64,000 nucleotides of DNA from Sandaracinaceae bacterium (lineage in GTDB: Bacteria; Myxococcota_A; Polyangia; Polyangiales; Sandaracinaceae): the NCBI GenBank assembly GCA_040218145.1, contig JAVJQK010000033.1:124001-188000 (forward strand), read 5' to 3'. Positions 35,395 through 44,890 of this stretch are shown here, piece by piece (the first letter of the stretch is position 1; every line of letters begins with the position of its first letter). The notes under the pieces are model-generated. The model worked only from the letters and a program-made list of their open reading frames with translations, was not told the origin of the DNA and did no database searches. The position numbers and the translations under genes were made by a program.

Positions 35395-37256
35395 CACACG
35401 GACACCAGTACCACCGCGCAGCTGGCGTGGGGGGACGAACCGACGATCAAGCGAGCGCGTCCGGGCGGGAGCGAGGCGGCGAGCAGGGGCGCGAGGCTCT
35501 CCACGCAGCCGTCTGGCGCGACGACCGTCTCGACCGGCTCGGACAGCTCGGCCATGGCGAGCGCGCGCGCCGCGGTGTCGGTCGCGTCGTCGGGCCCGCC
35601 GAAGGCGACGCCCGCCACGCGCTGGCTCGCGGGTCCGCGGGGCTCGGGCTCGAGCACGAGCGCGCTCGCGCCTTCGGCCTCGTCGTCGGCCCCGCGCTCC
35701 CGCCACCCGCAGGCCACCATCACGTCCGCGTCCCGCCGCCGCGCGAGGTGGTCGGACGCGTAGGCGAAGGCGAGGAGCCCGCCGAGCCCCGGATCGCAGA
35801 GGGTGGTGGTCGGGCCGCGGAGGGCCAGCAGGCGGGAGACGGCGCCGCCCGGGGCGTGCAGCACCAGCCGGGCGAACGCTGGCGCGCTCGCCCGGGCCAG
35901 TCCGCCGCGCTCCACGCTCTCGCGAAACCGCTCCGCGGACTCCGGCGACACGAAGGCGGCGCCGCAGAAGATCCCCGCGCGCTCGCGCAGCGCGCCGCGG
36001 ATCCGGACCCCGGCGTCTTCGAGCGCGGCGCGCGTGGCGGCGAGCGCGAGGCGGGTCGCCGGATCGCTCTGGCGGAGATCGACGTCCGCCTCGAGCGCGG
36101 ACTCGTCGCGGGGCGCGCCGGCGCCGAAGCCGACGTGCGCGCGCCCGGTCAGGTAGATCGGTCGCGAGGGCGTGTCCGCCGCGCGAGGCTCGGGCCCGAA
36201 CGCGAGCACGGCGTTGGCGCCGCCGAAGGCCGAGCTGCTCGCGAGCGCGTGACGCACGGCGTGCGGCCGGGGTCGCTCGCCGCGGACGGGATCGGCGGGC
36301 CCGCCCGGGCGCCCGCCGCCCACGCGCAGGGTCGGCGGCACGGCGCCCTCGCGCATGCAGACGAGCGAGGCGAAGAGCTCCAGCACCCCGGCCGCGCCCT
36401 GGGCGTGCCCGAGCTGCGACTTGCTCCCGCTGATCGGCACGGCGTCGACGCGCGCGCCCAGCGCGGCCCGCAGCCCTCGGTGCTCCGCGTCGTCGTTCGC
36501 CGCGGTGCCGGTGGCGTGCGCGCTGACGTGGTCGATGTCGCCCGCGTCGAGCGCCGCGTCGGAGAGGGCGCCCCGGACCGCGCGCGCGATGCCGGCCCCG
36601 CGCGGCTCGGGGGAGGTCTCGTGCCAGGCGTCGCTCGCGAGCCCGTAGCCATGGATGCGCGCACGCGCCCCTTCGCGCTCCCGTTCGAGCACGACGAAGC
36701 CGGCCCCCTCGCCGAGCGTGGTCCCGCGCGTGTCGCCGAAGGGCGCGCAGGGAGCCTCAGCGAGCACGCCCAGCCGATGAAAGCCGGCGTACATCTCGGC
36801 GAAGAGCCGCTCGGCGCCGCCCGCGACCACCACGTCGGCGTCTCCTCGCGCGAGCAGATCGCGTCCGAGCCCGATGGCGTTCGCGCTCGACGTGCACGCG
36901 GTCGAGACCGTGAGCCGGGGCCCCTCCGCGCCGAGCGCCTCCGCGACGACGCGCGCCACGCCGACGATGTCGTGCGCCTCACCCTCGGTCGTGCCGGCCA
37001 CGACGGCGAGGCGGCGCGGCGAGACGGCCGGGCGGCCCGCGTCCTCCCACGCCTCGCGGGCCGCGGCGAGAGCCCAGTCGAAGCACGTGCCCGGCGCCTC
37101 GACGCAGCCGCCGAGGTGCACTGGAGCAAAAGGCGTGACATCGAAGCGGGTGACAGGCCGGATGCCGTGCCGTCCCGCGAAGATGGCGGCGCGCAGGGCC
37201 GGGACGCCCACGCCGAGCGCGCTCACCGCGCCGAGGCCGGTGACGACGACGCTCAC
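35394..37256 (-). CDS. Ketosynthase fused to a truncated, inactive ketosynthase half
   Basis: 620 residues. Residues 1-357 are a full beta-ketoacyl-ACP synthase with nucleophile Cys121 (Ser-Thr-Ala-Cys-Thr-Ser-Ser), His-Ala-Thr-Gly-Thr and Gly-His-Ala-Gln-Gly-Ala-Ala-Gly, so the Cys-His-His triad is intact. Residues about 365-620 resemble only the first thiolase half of another KS, and Gly stands where the catalytic Cys should be (Leu-Cys-Asp-Pro-Gly-Leu-Gly-Gly). It looks like a short chain-length-factor partner fused in cis; stand-alone short KS partners are known from aryl-polyene-type clusters. GTG start at 37256 overlaps the upstream stop by four bases. Confidence 0.88.
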   Translation of the reverse strand: MSVVVTGLGAVSALGVGVPALRAAIFAGRHGIRPVTRFDVTPFAPVHLGGCVEAPGTCFDWALAAAREAWEDAGRPAVSPRRLAVVAGTTEGEAHDIVGVARVVAEALGAEGPRLTVSTACTSSANAIGLGRDLLARGDADVVVAGGAERLFAEMYAGFHRLGVLAEAPCAPFGDTRGTTLGEGAGFVVLEREREGARARIHGYGLASDAWHETSPEPRGAGIARAVRGALSDAALDAGDIDHVSAHATGTAANDDAEHRGLRAALGARVDAVPISGSKSQLGHAQGAAGVLELFASLVCMREGAVPPTLRVGGGRPGGPADPVRGERPRPHAVRHALASSSAFGGANAVLAFGPEPRAADTPSRPIYLTGRAHVGFGAGAPRDESALEADVDLRQSDPATRLALAATRAALEDAGVRIRGALRERAGIFCGAAFVSPESAERFRESVERGGLARASAPAFARLVLHAPGGAVSRLLALRGPTTTLCDPGLGGLLAFAYASDHLARRRDADVMVACGWRERGADDEAEGASALVLEPEPRGPASQRVAGVAFGGPDDATDTAARALAMAELSEPVETVVAPDGCVESLAPLLAASLPPGRARLIVGSSPHASCAVVLVSV

Positions 37257-38227
37257 GCGTTCTGCGCCAGCCCCACGATGAGCACGATGAGCCCGACGAT
37301 GACCAGCGTGCCGCCCGGCGTCGCGCCGACGAGCGCCCCGATCGCCGCGCTCTCGGTCGCGATGCCGACGGCGAGCGTGAGGATCCCGAACACGACGACC
37401 CCCGAGCCCATCATCACGGCGCCCACCGCGATCTCGGGATCGCCAGGCCCGCCTACCTCTTCGACGGTGAGCGGCGCCTCGGACTCGGGCGGCGGGGGCG
37501 GAGTCGCGCCGCGCGGCTCACCGCTGGGGGCGTCCAGCCCGCGTCCCCCCGCGCTCGGCGGCACGCCGTCGCCCTCGAGGGCCTGCCACACCGACGCGAG
37601 CATCGCGCTCGCCGTCGCCTCCCGCGCGAAGGCGACGGGGCCGCCCTTCTGCGCGACGATCCGCTCGACCTTGCCCACCGTGTCGTCGATGACCGCGCCC
37701 ATCGACTGACGACGCGTCTTGGTCGCGACCTGGTGCGCCAGCTGCCGGAGCTTGACCCGGCTCGCGCGGTCGATCCCGGTCGCCTGCGCGTCGATCCACT
37801 CGGCCACCTGCATCGCCGCGTCCGGGCGCTCGCGGGTGGCTCGCTCCACGGACCTCCGCGCGCCCATCGGCATCCCGCCGAGGAGCGCGCCGAACTGGGC
37901 CACGCACTCGTCGAGGACGGGCAGCGCGTCGGCGAGCGCGCCCGCGAGCGGCCCGGGCAGCTCCGCGTCGCGGGGGATCGAGCGCGCGACGTCCGCCACG
38001 ACGAGCGCCTCGAGCCCGAGCCGGGTCATGCGGTCGAGGTGCGGATCGGTCGCGTCTCCGTAGAGGCTCGGCCCGGTGCGCACGCGCTGGCGGCCTCGCT
38101 CGAGCCGGTCGAGGAGCGAGGACGCGTCGGCCTGACTCAGCGGCACGCGGGCGCCGCCGCAGCCCCCCACCGTCATCCCCGCGAGCACTCCCAGGGTCGT
38201 TCCCGCGACGAACTCTCGGCGTTGCAT
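37253..38227 (-). CDS. Tat-type lipoprotein with C-terminal membrane segments
   Basis: 324 residues. The N-terminus has Arg-Arg-Glu-Phe-Val followed by a hydrophobic stretch and Val-Gly-Gly-Cys, a twin-arginine-like signal with lipobox. The middle 180 residues are helical. A Pro/Glu-rich linker (about 230-255) is followed by two very hydrophobic Gly/Val/Ile segments near the C-terminus (about 262-290 and 297-320). It is the first gene of the coupled operon with the ketosynthase. A membrane scaffold or export accessory role is inferred only from location; no family is recognised. Confidence 0.7.
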   Translation of the reverse strand: MQRREFVAGTTLGVLAGMTVGGCGGARVPLSQADASSLLDRLERGRQRVRTGPSLYGDATDPHLDRMTRLGLEALVVADVARSIPRDAELPGPLAGALADALPVLDECVAQFGALLGGMPMGARRSVERATRERPDAAMQVAEWIDAQATGIDRASRVKLRQLAHQVATKTRRQSMGAVIDDTVGKVERIVAQKGGPVAFAREATASAMLASVWQALEGDGVPPSAGGRGLDAPSGEPRGATPPPPPESEAPLTVEEVGGPGDPEIAVGAVMMGSGVVVFGILTLAVGIATESAAIGALVGATPGGTLVIVGLIVLIVGLAQNA

Positions 38228-38268
38228 GCGCCGACGCTACCCCCGGTTCGAGGGCCGCTCAATGCCCC

Positions 38269-38895
38269 TCACGCCGAGAGCCACCCCAACGCCAGCCGCT
38301 CGATGACCTCCATCGACGCCAGCAGATCGTGCCCGTCCCGCACCTCCGTGAGGGTCACGTTCGCGTGCGCGGCGGCCCAGCTCCGCGAGCCCTCGACGGG
38401 CACCTGCGTGTCTTCGGTCCCGTGCACGACGCGCGTCGGGCAGCGCACGGTCGGGAACGCCGGGTGCGCCGCGGCCTCCTCGTAGAAGGCGTAGTGCAGC
38501 GCGGTGGGCACCCCGGCGCCGTCCGGCACCTCGAGCGCGCCGTCCGCGGCCCAGCGCTCCATCGCCCCGTCGGGCAGGATGGTCTTCCAGCGCTCGACGA
38601 GATCGAACGCGGGACAGAGCAGCAGCAGCCGATCCACGCGCTCCGGTCGACGCGCGGCCCACGCCGCCGCGAGCCAGCCGCCGAGGCTGGAGCCGATGAA
38701 GCGCCACGGCGAGCCTTCGTCGTCGAGGGCATCGAGCCGCTCGAGCATGGCGCCAAGGCTCAGCTTCGCGAAGGAGGGCGCGTTCAGATCCGGCAGCGCC
38801 AGCTCCCGGCCCTCCGCGCGAAACACCTCCGCCAGCCGCTGCCCCTTCCGGGACTTCGGGCCGCTCGCGAAGCCGTGGAGGTAGGCGTACCTCAT
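38269..38895 (-). CDS. YqiA-like alpha/beta-hydrolase (esterase)
   Basis: 208 residues. Tyr-Leu-His-Gly-Phe-Ala-Ser-Gly-Pro near the start, nucleophile elbow Gly-Ser-Ser-Leu-Gly-Gly near 70, Asp in Gly-Thr-Glu-Asp-Thr-Gln near 165 and His in Asp-Gly-His-Asp-Leu near 190 complete the triad of UPF0227/YqiA-like esterases. ATG start at 38895 overlaps the cupin stop by four bases. The acyl-synthase operon begins 41 bases downstream in the same direction, so they may share a transcript. Confidence 0.85.
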   Translation of the reverse strand: MRYAYLHGFASGPKSRKGQRLAEVFRAEGRELALPDLNAPSFAKLSLGAMLERLDALDDEGSPWRFIGSSLGGWLAAAWAARRPERVDRLLLLCPAFDLVERWKTILPDGAMERWAADGALEVPDGAGVPTALHYAFYEEAAAHPAFPTVRCPTRVVHGTEDTQVPVEGSRSWAAAHANVTLTEVRDGHDLLASMEVIERLALGWLSA

Positions 38896-39260
38896 CCTTC
38901 TCGGTTCGCCGCGTCGGGCTGGAAGGCCGGCATGCACACCGCAAAATACTCGGACTCCTGCTCGTAGGGGTTCGAGTAGCGGACGCGCACACCTGGCTCG
39001 ACCCAGAACGCCTGCCCGGCGAGCAGCTCCACCAGCTCGGGCTCGTCGCCGACCTCGATCTGCATGCGCCCCCGCACCATCACCGTCAGCTCGCCGAAGT
39101 CGGGGCGCTGCGCGGGCTCTCCCCACTGCGGCGGCGCGACCATGTGCGCGAGGCTGAAGCCCTCGGTCTGGGTGCTCACCTTTCCGAAGAGCTCCTCGAT
39201 GAGCTTGCCCCCCGGCGCCGGGATGCGCACCGGCTTCTCCACCAGCTTCCAACCTGCCAT
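38892..39260 (-). CDS. Cupin-domain protein
   Basis: 122 residues forming one double-stranded beta-helix domain: [10 protein letters not shown] in the first motif and [10 protein letters not shown] in the second. The usual His metal ligands of motif 1 are absent, so metal binding is doubtful. It is coupled to the esterase by a four-base overlap. Substrate unknown. Confidence 0.75.
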   Translation of the reverse strand: MAGWKLVEKPVRIPAPGGKLIEELFGKVSTQTEGFSLAHMVAPPQWGEPAQRPDFGELTVMVRGRMQIEVGDEPELVELLAGQAFWVEPGVRVRYSNPYEQESEYFAVCMPAFQPDAANREG

Positions 39261-39325
39261 GGCATGGACCTACCAGTCCCCCGGCTTTCTGGCGAGCGGC
39301 CGCGGGGGTCCTCCATACTGGGACC

Positions 39326-40273
39326 GTGCAGGATCCCCTCGCGCAGCAGATCGCGCTCTTCGTCCGCTACCTGGAGACGGAGCGACGCAGCTCGCCGCGC
39401 ACCGTGGACACCTATCGACGCACGCTCGACCAGCTGCGCACGTGGGCCGCCGCCGAGGGCATGCCGCTCGACGCGGGCAAGCTCAGCGTGGTCGCCCTGC
39501 GCGGGTTCCTGGCCTCGCTCTTCGACACCAACGCGAGCAGCACGCTGTCGAAGAAGATCGCGACCCTGCGCACCTTCTACCGCTTCCTCGTGCGCCGGAA
39601 GATCACCAAGCAGAACCCGGCCGCCGTGCTGCGCTCGCCCAAGAGCAAGAAGACGCTGCCGCGCTTCCTCACCGTCGACGACGCGGTGCGTGTGGTCGAG
39701 GCGCCGAGCGAAGACCAGGGCCGCGACCCCCGGCTCGCGGCCCGCGACCGCGCGATGCTCGAGCTGCTCTGGGGGGCGGGCCTCCGCGTGAGCGAGCTGG
39801 CCGGGCTCACGCTCGCGCGGGCGGAGCGCAACCGGCGCACGCTGCGTGTCCTGGGCAAGGGTCGCAAGGAGCGCGTCGTGCCCTACGGGAAGCCCGCGGA
39901 GAGCGCGCTCGAGGCGTACCTCGCCGTGCGCGACGAGCTGCGCAACCCGAAGACGGGCGAGCAGCACCCGGAGGCGCTCTTCCTCGGGATCCGCGGAACC
40001 CGCCTGAGCGCGCGGCAGGTGCAGAACATCGTGCACCGCTACGGCGCCCTCGGGATGGGCCGCGGCGACCTGCACCCTCACACCCTGCGCCACACCTGCG
40101 CCACGCACCTGCTCGACGCGGGAGCCGACCTCCGCTCCATCCAGGAGCTCCTCGGCCACGCGAGCCTCTCGACCACGCAGCGCTACACGCACGTCACCGT
40201 CGACCGGCTGATGGAGGTCTACGACCGCGCGTTCCCGCTCGCGCACGACCCCCACCCGCACGACGAGGAGTGA
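39326..40273 (+). CDS. xerC: Tyrosine recombinase XerC/XerD type
   Basis: 315 residues. An N-terminal SAM-like core-binding domain (1-105) is followed by the catalytic domain. The Arg of Arg-Val-Ser-Glu-Leu, Lys in Gly-Lys-Gly-Arg-Lys-Glu-Arg, His-x-x-Arg in His-Thr-Leu-Arg-His, His in Leu-Leu-Gly-His-Ala and nucleophile Tyr in Gln-Arg-Tyr-Thr-His are all present. Length and full motif set fit the housekeeping Xer dimer-resolution recombinase rather than a phage integrase. GTG start at 39326; XerC versus XerD cannot be decided here. Confidence 0.9.
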   Translation: MQDPLAQQIALFVRYLETERRSSPRTVDTYRRTLDQLRTWAAAEGMPLDAGKLSVVALRGFLASLFDTNASSTLSKKIATLRTFYRFLVRRKITKQNPAAVLRSPKSKKTLPRFLTVDDAVRVVEAPSEDQGRDPRLAARDRAMLELLWGAGLRVSELAGLTLARAERNRRTLRVLGKGRKERVVPYGKPAESALEAYLAVRDELRNPKTGEQHPEALFLGIRGTRLSARQVQNIVHRYGALGMGRGDLHPHTLRHTCATHLLDAGADLRSIQELLGHASLSTTQRYTHVTVDRLMEVYDRAFPLAHDPHPHDEE

Positions 40274-40277
40274 GAGA

Positions 40278-40676
40278 CTACTGCCAGCCCGCGTCGGGCG
40301 GCGGCTCGTTGAAGACGCGGAGATCCTGGCCCGGGTTGTCGATCTCGATCCGGACCAGCCCGTCCCGCAGCGTCGCCGTCCACGTGTAGCCCTGGTAGAG
40401 CGACTGCTCGAGCCGACGCAGGGCCATCGGGCGGGGCTCCTCGCCGCGACGCAGCAGCACCCAGCGGTGCTCCTCCACGCCCTCCTGGCAGACGCGCGCG
40501 TCCTCTCGAACGCGCACACCGTCCGCGACCTGCCGCGTCTCGCGCTCCTCGTACGGGCAGGTCGCCTGGTCGAAGGCCATCTCGCTCCGGGCCATCAGGA
40601 TCATCGACCCGATCAGCACGACGGCCGGCGCGAGCGCGAGCGTCACGAGGAGCGGCTTCTTCCAGGCGCGCTTCAC
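40278..40676 (-). CDS. Small membrane-anchored hypothetical protein
   Basis: 132 residues. One N-terminal membrane segment (about 8-28: [12 protein letters not shown]) is followed by a soluble domain with two Cys (Thr-Cys-Pro-Tyr and Val-Cys-Gln-Glu) that could pair in the periplasm. No family recognised. GTG start overlaps the trmFO stop by four bases, so it is translated with trmFO. Confidence 0.7.
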   Translation of the reverse strand: MKRAWKKPLLVTLALAPAVVLIGSMILMARSEMAFDQATCPYEERETRQVADGVRVREDARVCQEGVEEHRWVLLRRGEEPRPMALRRLEQSLYQGYTWTATLRDGLVRIEIDNPGQDLRVFNEPPPDAGWQ

Positions 40677-42049
40677 GCCATCAGCCCCGAGGGAGCGATC
40701 GCGGCCGCGCTCCCCTCGACCTGCGCGCGCACCAGGCGAGCGCCGGTGGCGTCGAGCCAGCCCTCGAGCGCGTCGAGGGAGCGCGCCACCATGATGTCGC
40801 GCCGCTCGCGCTTGCCGAGCTTCTTGCGCCCCTCGGGGGTCGGCACGGGCGGGAACATGCCCCAGATCACGTTCGACGGCGCGAAGGTGGGCTTCTCCTC
40901 GTCCCGCAGATGGCGGACCAGGGCTCCGAGCGCGGTCGTCTCGGGCGGGTAGCCTTCCCCCGTCGCGAGCATCACGCCGAGCACGAGCCCGCACGCGGCG
41001 CTCTCGACGTAGCCCTCGACCCCGCTGACCTGCCCCGCGAGGTGCACGCCGGGGCGCGCCTTCAGCGAGAGGTCCTCGGTAAGCGCGCGCGGCGAGTCGA
41101 CGTAGGTGTTGCGGTGCACCGTGCCGAGCCGCTCGAACTCCGCATTCTCGAGGCCGGGGATCATGCGGAAGACCCGCTTCTGATCCGGCCACTTCATGCG
41201 CGTCTGGAAGCCGACCAGGTTGTAGGCGGTGGCGTGCTTGTTCTCCTGACGGAGCTGCACGACCGCGTGCGGCCAGCGGCCCGTCTTCGGGTCGGTCAGC
41301 CCCACCGGCTTCATCGGCCCGAACGAGAGCGTGCGCGGCCCGCGCTCCGCCATCACCTCGACGGGGAGGCAGCCCTCGAAGTAGCGCGCGTCCTCGAAGG
41401 CGTGCGCCTCGACCTTGCCCGCCTCGACGATCGCGGCGACGAACGCCTCGTACTCGTCCTTCGTGAACGGGCAGTTGACGTAGTCGTCGCCGTCGCCCTT
41501 GTCCCAGCGGCTCGCCTTGAAGACCTTGTCCCAGTCGATCGAGTCGGCCGCGACCACGGGCGCGATGGCGTCGTAGTAGGCGAGGTGCTCGGCGCCCACG
41601 GCGTCGGCGATGTCCCTCGCGAGCGCGTCGCCCGTGAGCGGCCCCGTCGCGATGACCACGGGGCGCGCGTCCGGGATGCGCTCGACCACGCGGTGCTCGA
41701 TGGTGATCCGCGAATGGGCCTCGACCCGGCGCGTGACCTCGGCGCTGAAGACCTCGCGGTCGACCGCGAAGGCGCCGCCCGCGGGGACCTGCGCGACCGC
41801 GCCCGCGGCCATGATGAGCGAGCCGGCGCGCCGCATCTCTTCCTTCAGCAGGCCGACCGCGTTGTGGAGCGCGGCGCCGCGGAAGGAGTTCGAGCACACC
41901 AGCTCGGCCAGGCCGTCGCCCTGCTGGGCCGCGGTGCGCTGCTCCGGCTTCTGCTCGACGAGGGTGACCTCGACCCCGCGCTCCGCGAGCTGCCAGGCGC
42001 ACTCGCAGCCGGCGAGGCCTCCGCCGACGATGGTGACGCGTTCCTTCAT
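40673..42049 (-). CDS. trmFO: tRNA (uracil-5-)-methyltransferase, folate/FAD-dependent
   Basis: 458 residues. Gly-Gly-Gly-Leu-Ala-Gly-Cys-Glu binds FAD at the N-terminus, and Leu-Val-Cys-Ser-Asn-Ser-Phe-Arg-Gly near residue 50 is diagnostic of TrmFO. The later blocks Ala-Tyr-Asn-Leu-Val-Gly-Phe-Gln-Thr and Gly-Val-Glu-Gly-Tyr-Val-Glu-Ser also match. It makes 5-methyluridine at position 54 of tRNA using methylenetetrahydrofolate. dprA lies 25 bases upstream, a neighbourhood also seen in Firmicutes. Confidence 0.95.
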   Translation of the reverse strand: MKERVTIVGGGLAGCECAWQLAERGVEVTLVEQKPEQRTAAQQGDGLAELVCSNSFRGAALHNAVGLLKEEMRRAGSLIMAAGAVAQVPAGGAFAVDREVFSAEVTRRVEAHSRITIEHRVVERIPDARPVVIATGPLTGDALARDIADAVGAEHLAYYDAIAPVVAADSIDWDKVFKASRWDKGDGDDYVNCPFTKDEYEAFVAAIVEAGKVEAHAFEDARYFEGCLPVEVMAERGPRTLSFGPMKPVGLTDPKTGRWPHAVVQLRQENKHATAYNLVGFQTRMKWPDQKRVFRMIPGLENAEFERLGTVHRNTYVDSPRALTEDLSLKARPGVHLAGQVSGVEGYVESAACGLVLGVMLATGEGYPPETTALGALVRHLRDEEKPTFAPSNVIWGMFPPVPTPEGRKKLGKRERRDIMVARSLDALEGWLDATGARLVRAQVEGSAAAIAPSGLMA

Positions 42050-42073
42050 GCCCCCGTTCGTAGCGCGGGGCCC

Positions 42074-42943
42074 TCACCCGCGCATGCACCATCCGGCGCC
42101 CTCCGGCCGCGCGAGGCCCTTGGCGGCGAGCCGCACCAGCGCCACCTGGACCTCGGGCGCGGACAGCCCCGTGGCCGCGGCGAGCACGTCGAGGTGGCGC
42201 GGGGTGGACTCGAGCGCGTCGTAGACGACGCCGAGCGCGCCCGTCAGAGGGGGCGGCGGCAAGGGCAGCGCGGCCTGCGGCGCGTCGCGGCCGAGCGCCT
42301 CCAGCAGGTCGGCCGCGCTCAGGCACGGGCTGGCGGCGCCCTTCGCGAGCAGCCGCGTCGTGCCCTGGGCGCGGAGATCCCAGGGCGAGGCCGGCACGGC
42401 GTAGAGGGGCCGGCCGAGGCTGACCGCGTGGCGCGCCGTGCTCAGGCTGCCGGAGCGGGCGGGGGCCTGCACGACGAGCACGAGGTCGGCGAGCGCCGCG
42501 ATGATCCGGTTGCGCTCGAGGAAGCGCGATTTGTAGGGCGGCTGCCCCGGCGGGGTCTCGCTCAGCCAGCCGCCGCCCGCCTCGACGATCTCGTCGAAGA
42601 GCCGCCGGCTGCGCGAGGGATAGGGCGCGTCGAGCCCCGCGGCCTGCACCACCCAGGTGGCGCCCTCTCCTCTCAGGGCGCCGCGGTGGGCCGCCGCGTC
42701 GACTCCATCCGCGCCCCCGCTCACCACGCCGACGCCCGCGCGCGCGAGCTCCTCGGCCAGGCCTTCGGTGAAGCGGAGCGCCTCCGGGTTCGCCCGCCGG
42801 GTCCCGACCACGGCCACGCTCGGCCCGGCGGGGAGGGAGCCGACGGCCCAGAGCTTGGCGGGAGGTTTGGACAGCGCGGCGAGCGAGGCGGGGTGCTCGG
42901 CGGCGTCGAGGAGGCGGGGTCTCGGCTTCATGCCGCGGCTCAT
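42074..42943 (-). CDS. dprA: DNA-processing protein DprA
   Basis: About 289 residues. Val-Val-Gly-Thr-Arg-Arg-Ala, [13 protein letters not shown], Phe-Leu-Glu-Arg-Asn-Arg-Ile-Ile-Ala and Ala-Arg-Ser-Gly-Ser-Leu are the Rossmann-fold DprA blocks. A winged-helix-like C-terminus follows (about 225-289). It loads RecA onto incoming single-stranded DNA in transformation. The start is uncertain: ATG at 42943 or 42931, or TTG at 42973. The N-terminal SAM domain of many DprA proteins is missing. Confidence 0.9.
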   Translation of the reverse strand: MSRGMKPRPRLLDAAEHPASLAALSKPPAKLWAVGSLPAGPSVAVVGTRRANPEALRFTEGLAEELARAGVGVVSGGADGVDAAAHRGALRGEGATWVVQAAGLDAPYPSRSRRLFDEIVEAGGGWLSETPPGQPPYKSRFLERNRIIAALADLVLVVQAPARSGSLSTARHAVSLGRPLYAVPASPWDLRAQGTTRLLAKGAASPCLSAADLLEALGRDAPQAALPLPPPPLTGALGVVYDALESTPRHLDVLAAATGLSAPEVQVALVRLAAKGLARPEGAGWCMRG

Positions 42944-42999
42944 CGGCGCGACGCGGCCGAGGTTTCGCGCCAACGTCGCGATGGGCTATGTCACCCGCG

Positions 43000-44331
43000 A
43001 TGACGACGCTGGAGGCGAACTTCGACGGGCTGGTCGGCCCGACGCACAACTACGCGGGCCTGAGCTACGGCAACGTGGCCAGCACCTCGCACGCCGGCGC
43101 CGTCGCGTCTCCCGCTCGCGCGGCGCTGCAGGGGCTGTCGAAGATGAAGGCGCTCGCCGCGCTCGGCCTGCCGCAAGGCGTCCTGCCTCCCCAGGAGCGC
43201 CCGGACGTGCGGCTGCTGCACCACCTCGGCTTCCGCGGGAGCGACGCCGAGATGATCGAGGCCGCGGCGAAGGCCGACCCGACGCTCCTGGCGGTGGCGA
43301 GCAGCGCGTCGGCGATGTGGACGGCCAACGCCGCGACGGTGGCGCCGAGCCTCGACGCCGAGGACGGCCGCGTGCACTTCACCCCCGCCAACCTCATCGA
43401 GAAGGTGCACCGCGCGATCGAGCCCGAGACGACGGCGCGGGTGCTCTCGGCGATCTTCGCCGACCGGGAGCGCTTCGTGGTCCACGCCCCGCTGCCCGCC
43501 GCGTCGAGCTTCGGCGACGAGGGCGCGGCCAACCACACGAGGCTGACCCCGGAGGTGGGTGAGCCGGGCGTGCACCTCTTCGTCTACGGCCGCGAGGGCC
43601 TGCGCGGCGACCGGCCCGCGCCCCGGCGCTACCCCGCGCGACAGACGCTCGAAGCGAGCCGGGCCGTGGCGCGCTTGCATCGCCTCCCCGAGGCGCGCGC
43701 GGTCTTCGCCCAGCAGACCCCGGCCGTGATCGACCAGGGCGTCTTCCACAACGACGTCATCGCGGTGGGGCACGAGCGGGTGCTCTTCTTCCACGAGGAG
43801 GCTTTCCTCGACGAGGCGGCGCTGCTCGAGACGCTGGGCGAGCGCGTCGAGGGCTTCACCCCCGTGCGGGTCCCCGCCGCCGAGGTGTCCGTGCAGGACG
43901 CCGTGCGCTCCTACCTCTTCAACTCGCAGCTCGTGCGCCCGCCGGGGTGGGAGCGCCCGCTCCTGGTCGCGCCCGAGGAGTGCCGCGAGAACGACGCGGT
44001 GCGCGCGTGGATCGAGGCGAACGTCGGCGAGGGCCAGCCGATCGGCGAGGCGCGCTTCTTCGATCTGCGCGAGAGCATGCAGAACGGCGGCGGCCCCGCG
44101 TGCCTGCGCCTGCGCGTGGTGTTGACGGCGGAGGAGCGCGCGGCCGTCTCCCCCTGGATCGACGACGTGCACGACGCGCTGGTGGCCTGGGTGAAGCGTC
44201 ACTACCGCGACCGGCTGAGCGCCGACGATCTCGCGGACCCGCAGCTGCTCGACGAGAGCCGGACCGCGCTCGACGCGCTCACGCAGCTCCTCGGGCTCGG
44301 CAGCGTCTATCCGTTCCAGCAGAATCGTTGA
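43000..44331 (+). CDS. astB: N-succinylarginine dihydrolase
   Basis: 443 residues. The N-terminus [14 protein letters not shown] is the AstB signature, and Phe-Asn-Ser-Gln-Leu and [12 protein letters not shown] near the C-terminus carry catalytic residues. It hydrolyses succinylarginine in the AST arginine-degradation route. None of astA, C, D or E is nearby in this window. ATG at 43000 was preferred to the in-frame ATG at 42988 because it fits family N-termini. Confidence 0.94.
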   Translation: MTTLEANFDGLVGPTHNYAGLSYGNVASTSHAGAVASPARAALQGLSKMKALAALGLPQGVLPPQERPDVRLLHHLGFRGSDAEMIEAAAKADPTLLAVASSASAMWTANAATVAPSLDAEDGRVHFTPANLIEKVHRAIEPETTARVLSAIFADRERFVVHAPLPAASSFGDEGAANHTRLTPEVGEPGVHLFVYGREGLRGDRPAPRRYPARQTLEASRAVARLHRLPEARAVFAQQTPAVIDQGVFHNDVIAVGHERVLFFHEEAFLDEAALLETLGERVEGFTPVRVPAAEVSVQDAVRSYLFNSQLVRPPGWERPLLVAPEECRENDAVRAWIEANVGEGQPIGEARFFDLRESMQNGGGPACLRLRVVLTAEERAAVSPWIDDVHDALVAWVKRHYRDRLSADDLADPQLLDESRTALDALTQLLGLGSVYPFQQNR

Positions 44332-44362
44332 CGCCGCGCGTCGGCGCTGATCCCATGTCGGC

Positions 44363-44890
44363 GTGGACTGGCAGCCCGTCGCCCTGCTCGCGCTCGCCGG
44401 GCTCGCGCTCGTCCAGACCCTACGCCTCTGGTGGGTGCGCGCGGGCGATCGGCGCCGCCGCGTCTTCCGGGCCAAGCGCGCCCAGGCGGGAGAGCGCGAC
44501 GCGGCGCGCCTCTTGAAGCGGCTCGGCTATCGCGTGCTCGAGCGCCAGGTGCAGGCCGAGGTCGTCTACACCCTCGACGGAGCGCCAGAGGCGTTCGCGC
44601 TGCGCGGCGACCTGCTCGTGCGGCGGAGCGGGGAGACCTTCCTGGTCGAGGTGAAGACCGGCGAGCGCGAGCCGAGCCTCCGCTCCTCGGCCACCCGCCG
44701 ACAGCTGCTCGAGTACGCGCACGCCTTCGACGTCGACGGCCTGCTCCTCGTCGACGCCACGACCGGCGCCGTGCACGAGGTGCGCACCCCCGCCACACGC
44801 GCCGCTCGCCCGCGCGCGGGGCTCGGGTGGGTCTTCGCGGTCGTCGCGCTGGGCGCGCTCGGCGCCTGGCTCGTGACCCGCGCGGGCTGA
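44363..44890 (+). CDS. Membrane-anchored PD-(D/E)XK nuclease-like protein
   Basis: 175 residues. An N-terminal membrane segment (about 5-22) is followed by a soluble domain with Gly-Glu-Arg-Asp-Ala-Ala-Arg-Leu-Leu, Leu-Gly-Tyr-Arg-Val-Leu, then Gly-Asp-Leu-Leu-Val and Phe-Leu-Val-Glu-Val-Lys-Thr-Gly. The Asp and Glu-x-Lys pattern is that of restriction-like or NERD-type nuclease folds. A second hydrophobic segment (about 152-171) ends the protein. Start GTG at 44363. Nuclease activity is inferred from motif order only. Confidence 0.65.
   Translation: MDWQPVALLALAGLALVQTLRLWWVRAGDRRRRVFRAKRAQAGERDAARLLKRLGYRVLERQVQAEVVYTLDGAPEAFALRGDLLVRRSGETFLVEVKTGEREPSLRSSATRRQLLEYAHAFDVDGLLLVDATTGAVHEVRTPATRAARPRAGLGWVFAVVALGALGAWLVTRAG

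Noticed and set aside
30270-38227. Classical aryl-polyene cluster
   Set aside because: No ammonia lyase, glycosyltransferase, acyltransferase, LolA-like or MMPL genes are present; only the core enzymes match.
39326-40273. Integrase marking a mobile island
   Set aside because: The protein fits housekeeping XerC/D, and no att-type repeats or foreign base composition were seen around it.
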